This document shows positions 62,040 to 64,000 of a DNA stretch of 64,000 nt, in pieces (the first letter of the stretch is position 1; the number at the start of each line of letters is the position of its first letter). Source of the DNA: Sphingobacteriales bacterium (lineage in GTDB: Bacteria; Bacteroidota; Bacteroidia; Chitinophagales; Chitinophagaceae). Where the stretch lies: the NCBI GenBank assembly GCA_016192105.1, contig JACPUV010000025.1, positions 1-64,000 of the forward strand, written 5' to 3'. The notes under the pieces are model-generated. The model was not told the origin of the DNA. It worked only from the letters and a program-made list of their open reading frames with translations, and ran no database searches. The translations under genes were made by a program, and so were the position numbers.

Positions 62040-63323
62040 CTAAATATTATTATATTTTTTAATACTGTTTCTAATAAGGCGGGAAATAAAGGACCAATCG
62101 GTTTGTGCGATCATGGGAATGACCAATAGAGGAATGATGATACTCCGGTACCGCACAATGGCACCAATATTATTATTACTATAGCCGATTGCGAGCAATA
62201 CAGATACTGAAAAATAAATACAGAAATAAAGCAACGGCCCCGAACGGGAGCCATCCGCTCTTCGCCAGAGAAATAACAGGAAGAGACCCAGCAGCAGGTT
62301 TATTTCCACAGAAGCGGCCAGGGAAAGAAAATGATGTACATCGCCGGGATAGGGCCGGAACATCGACAGCGAAATGGCCTGTGGGGTATTTTTTAAAAAA
62401 CCGGTGGCGGTGGGTTCAAGTTCCCGGATAGGAACGGTCGTTTTCCCTTTCAGTTTTACAAATTCCTGTTGTTTATCCGCCACGGCCTGCGGAAAGTCGA
62501 GCCGGGAACTCAGGTGTTTGGCCGTAAAAAAAAGGAAGACAAAGAAAAGGTACGCGATGCCGAAGATCCATTTCCCCTTTTGCGGATACCGGTTGGCCAG
62601 TAGCCAGGTCAGCAGGGCCGGCAGCAACAAGACCACCAGGAAATTGCGGAGGGTCAGCACCAGTAACAGGCCGGCGGCCAGCGCGGTTATCTTCCGGGCG
62701 CTGAACCTTTTCTCCTTGTTCCCGAAATAGATACTGTAAACACAAAGGGCAATTCCTGTAAAGATCAGTCCCTCTTTATGGATACCACTGGTCCAGTAAA
62801 GAAAGGAAGGGATCAGGAAAGTGGCCAGCAGAATGGTCAGTCGTTTACCGGGGAAAGCGTCGTTCATTACCCGGAAAATGGCCATGGCACCGAAGAGGGT
62901 AAAAAATGAGTAGAAGATAACATTTACATAGTAGTGCCCCTGGCTGAAAATATTGAAAACCGAAAGCAGTTTGATAAAAAAGCTCCCTTTCAGGTCATTC
63001 CAGTACGAATCGCTGCTTTCAAAAAAACGGGAAAAACCGTCTGCATACGAGGTCTGGAACAGGTTGGTAAAATAGTCGTGCGGGTTGTTTAGCAGCAAAT
63101 GATATTCGTATAGGCCATTGGTATGAAAGTTCCAGGTATCCCACATCCGGGCATGGCCGCTGTAGTAGATTCCGATCCAGCCATAAAAGATTCCCGCCAG
63201 CACTTTCAGCAGTAAAATGATAATGAGCTGGGATTTGCTGAGCCCCGAACGGGTAAAGAATTTTACCCGGGTAACCAGCCAGGCAAACAGGAAGAGGTAG
63301 CCGGCAAACAGAAGGTATTCCAC
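62040..63323 (-). CDS. Polytopic inner-membrane protein, possible GT-C type glycosyltransferase or polymerase
   Basis: This 427-residue protein has about 10-12 hydrophobic segments. A large periplasmic stretch follows helix 2 (GHARMWDTWNFHTNGLYEYHLLLNNPHDYF... SSDSYWNDLKGSFFIKLL), and a second extracytoplasmic loop is at ~280-320. The MWDTW/DxYW-like acidic residues in the first loop resemble the catalytic loop of GT-C glycosyltransferases, but no DxD or family signature can be certain. It lies 136 bp from the glutamine synthetase gene. Its role could be in glycan assembly. Confidence 0.55.
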   Translation of the reverse strand: MEYLLFAGYLFLFAWLVTRVKFFTRSGLSKSQLIIILLLKVLAGIFYGWIGIYYSGHARMWDTWNFHTNGLYEYHLLLNNPHDYFTNLFQTSYADGFSRFFESSDSYWNDLKGSFFIKLLSVFNIFSQGHYYVNVIFYSFFTLFGAMAIFRVMNDAFPGKRLTILLATFLIPSFLYWTSGIHKEGLIFTGIALCVYSIYFGNKEKRFSARKITALAAGLLLVLTLRNFLVVLLLPALLTWLLANRYPQKGKWIFGIAYLFFVFLFFTAKHLSSRLDFPQAVADKQQEFVKLKGKTTVPIRELEPTATGFLKNTPQAISLSMFRPYPGDVHHFLSLAASVEINLLLGLFLLFLWRRADGSRSGPLLYFCIYFSVSVLLAIGYSNNNIGAIVRYRSIIIPLLVIPMIAQTDWSFISRLIRNSIKKYNNI

Positions 63324-63414
63324 ACAACAGGTTTAGCCCGCAATAATAGCCAATATTGCCGTGATTGCCGGCACAAAGTTGACAAGTTCTGCTGTCTCAG
63401 TGGTCTCCATGCTT

Positions 63415-63422
63415 TACCTTTG
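63415..63422 (+). promoter_or_regulatory. -7 element (TACCTTTG) of purL
   Basis: A perfect TAnnTTTG match, 20 nt before the purL ATG at 63443. Confidence 0.6.
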
Positions 63423-63442
63423 CATTTCAATTTTCAGCCTAC

Positions 63443-64000
63443 ATGGAAGTTACCGTAAAAACCGCCGAACAACTCAGGTTAACAGCCGCCGAATTTGAAC
63501 TGATCAAACAAAAACTGGGACGCAACCCCAACTTCAATGAACTCTGTGCCTTCTCCGGGATGTGGAGTGAACATTGCAGTTATAAAAATTCCATCAAATG
63601 GTTAAAAACCCTTCCCCGTGAAGGAGGCCGCATGCTGGTCAAAGCCGGTGAAGAAAATGCGGGACTGATGGATATTGGTGATGGGCTGGGTGTGGTTTTT
63701 AAGATCGAATCGCATAATCACCCCTCTGCCATCGAACCGTTCCAGGGCGCTGCTACCGGGGTAGGTGGAATCCACCGCGATATCTTTACCATGGGGGCCC
63801 GCCCCATCGCGGCCCTGAACTCCCTCCGGTTCGGGAATCTTGAAGAAGACAAAACGCAGCATTTATTATCCGGTGTGGTTCATGGGATCGGCCATTATGG
63901 TAACTGTTTTGGAGTGCCTACCGTGGGAGGCGAAATTTACTTTGACGAATGCTATCATACCAACCCGCTCGTGAATGCAATGAGTGTGGGTATTGTAAAA
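63443..64000 (+). CDS. purL: Phosphoribosylformylglycinamidine synthase, PurL (5' part; runs out of the window)
   Basis: The gene begins at the ATG at 63443 ([20 protein letters not shown]) and stays open to the window's end, so only the first 186 residues are visible. Motifs of PurL are [23 protein letters not shown] (with the SEHC active-site block), [43 protein letters not shown] and [18 protein letters not shown]. It makes formylglycinamidine ribonucleotide in purine synthesis. Whether it is the short bacterial or the long fused form cannot be told from the visible part, but the N terminus matches the short subunit. Confidence 0.95.
   Translation, partial: MEVTVKTAEQLRLTAAEFELIKQKLGRNPNFNELCAFSGMWSEHCSYKNSIKWLKTLPREGGRMLVKAGEENAGLMDIGDGLGVVFKIESHNHPSAIEPFQGAATGVGGIHRDIFTMGARPIAALNSLRFGNLEEDKTQHLLSGVVHGIGHYGNCFGVPTVGGEIYFDECYHTNPLVNAMSVGIVK

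Noticed and set aside
1..64000. CRISPR arrays, tRNA or rRNA genes, integrases and transposases
   Set aside because: None was recognised. The short repeats at 27.0 and 29.0 kb have no regular spacers, so they are not CRISPR.

Overview
The window looks like a chromosomal segment of a Bacteroidota bacterium, probably class Chitinophagia (family Chitinophagaceae). This is inferred from gene content: a type IX secretion (T9SS) cargo C-terminal domain and a T9SS plug protein, three TonB-dependent receptors with carboxypeptidase-like N-terminal domains, a type III glutamine synthetase, the TamL/TamB pair, the GlmU-like protein, and many copies of the Bacteroidota promoter -7 element TAnnTTTG in front of genes. 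No integrase, transposase, CRISPR array, tRNA or rRNA was seen.

Layout. 1-6.2 kb: the C-terminal end of a secreted adhesin-like T9SS cargo, a small secreted protein, pgi and a threonine aldolase, then a LytS-type sensor kinase and LytTR regulator. 6.5-11.7 kb: two paralogous TonB-dependent receptors in tandem. 11.7-15.5 kb: YajQ-like protein, a candidate structured RNA, ribosomal protein L31 type B, GlmU-like protein, triose-phosphate isomerase and a small membrane protein. 15.5-17.7 kb: a Kir-type potassium channel gene broken by frameshifts, and a glycosyltransferase. 17.7-25.7 kb: a run of small accessory genes (acyl-CoA-binding protein, CotH-like secreted protein, PafA-type phosphatase, racemase, MFS transporter, cytochrome-c-like lipoprotein, SET-domain protein, broken ORF6N gene). 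25.9-29.0 kb: a GCS2-type carboxylate-amine ligase and an ATP-grasp protein, with a divergent esterase, flanked by short tandem repeats; this is the most likely uncharacterised metabolic system here. 29.4-32.7 kb: an Oar-like TonB receptor. 32.9-41.5 kb: ribBA, giant TamB, an OmpP1/FadL-like porin and a low-complexity lipoprotein. 41.7-50.0 kb: proS, DUF5362, RDD, and the SpoIIM-DUF4129-DUF4350-MoxR-DUF58 operon. 50.3-57.5 kb: truB, tamL, a TrmH-family methyltransferase, a LolC/E-FtsX permease, the T9SS plug protein, the SRP RNA gene and fsa. 57.7-64 kb: a small secreted protein, an M19 dipeptidase, glutamine synthetase III, a polytopic membrane protein and the 5' part of purL.

Working together: much of the window concerns the cell envelope (TonB receptors, TamB/TamL, LolCE-like permease, T9SS parts, porin). 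Housekeeping genes (pgi, tpiA, fsa, ribBA, proS, truB, purL, glutamine synthetase) are interspersed, mostly as single transcription units.

Three features are worth attention. First, five genes have their ATG only 4-7 nt after a perfect TAnnTTTG element, which predicts leaderless mRNAs; the SRP RNA in the same window calibrates the transcription start. Second, two accessory genes carry single-base frame breaks at homopolymers. Third, there is a promoter-plus-terminator-framed RNA candidate upstream of rpmE2. All calls come from reading the sequence and from knowledge of the families; no database search was run.
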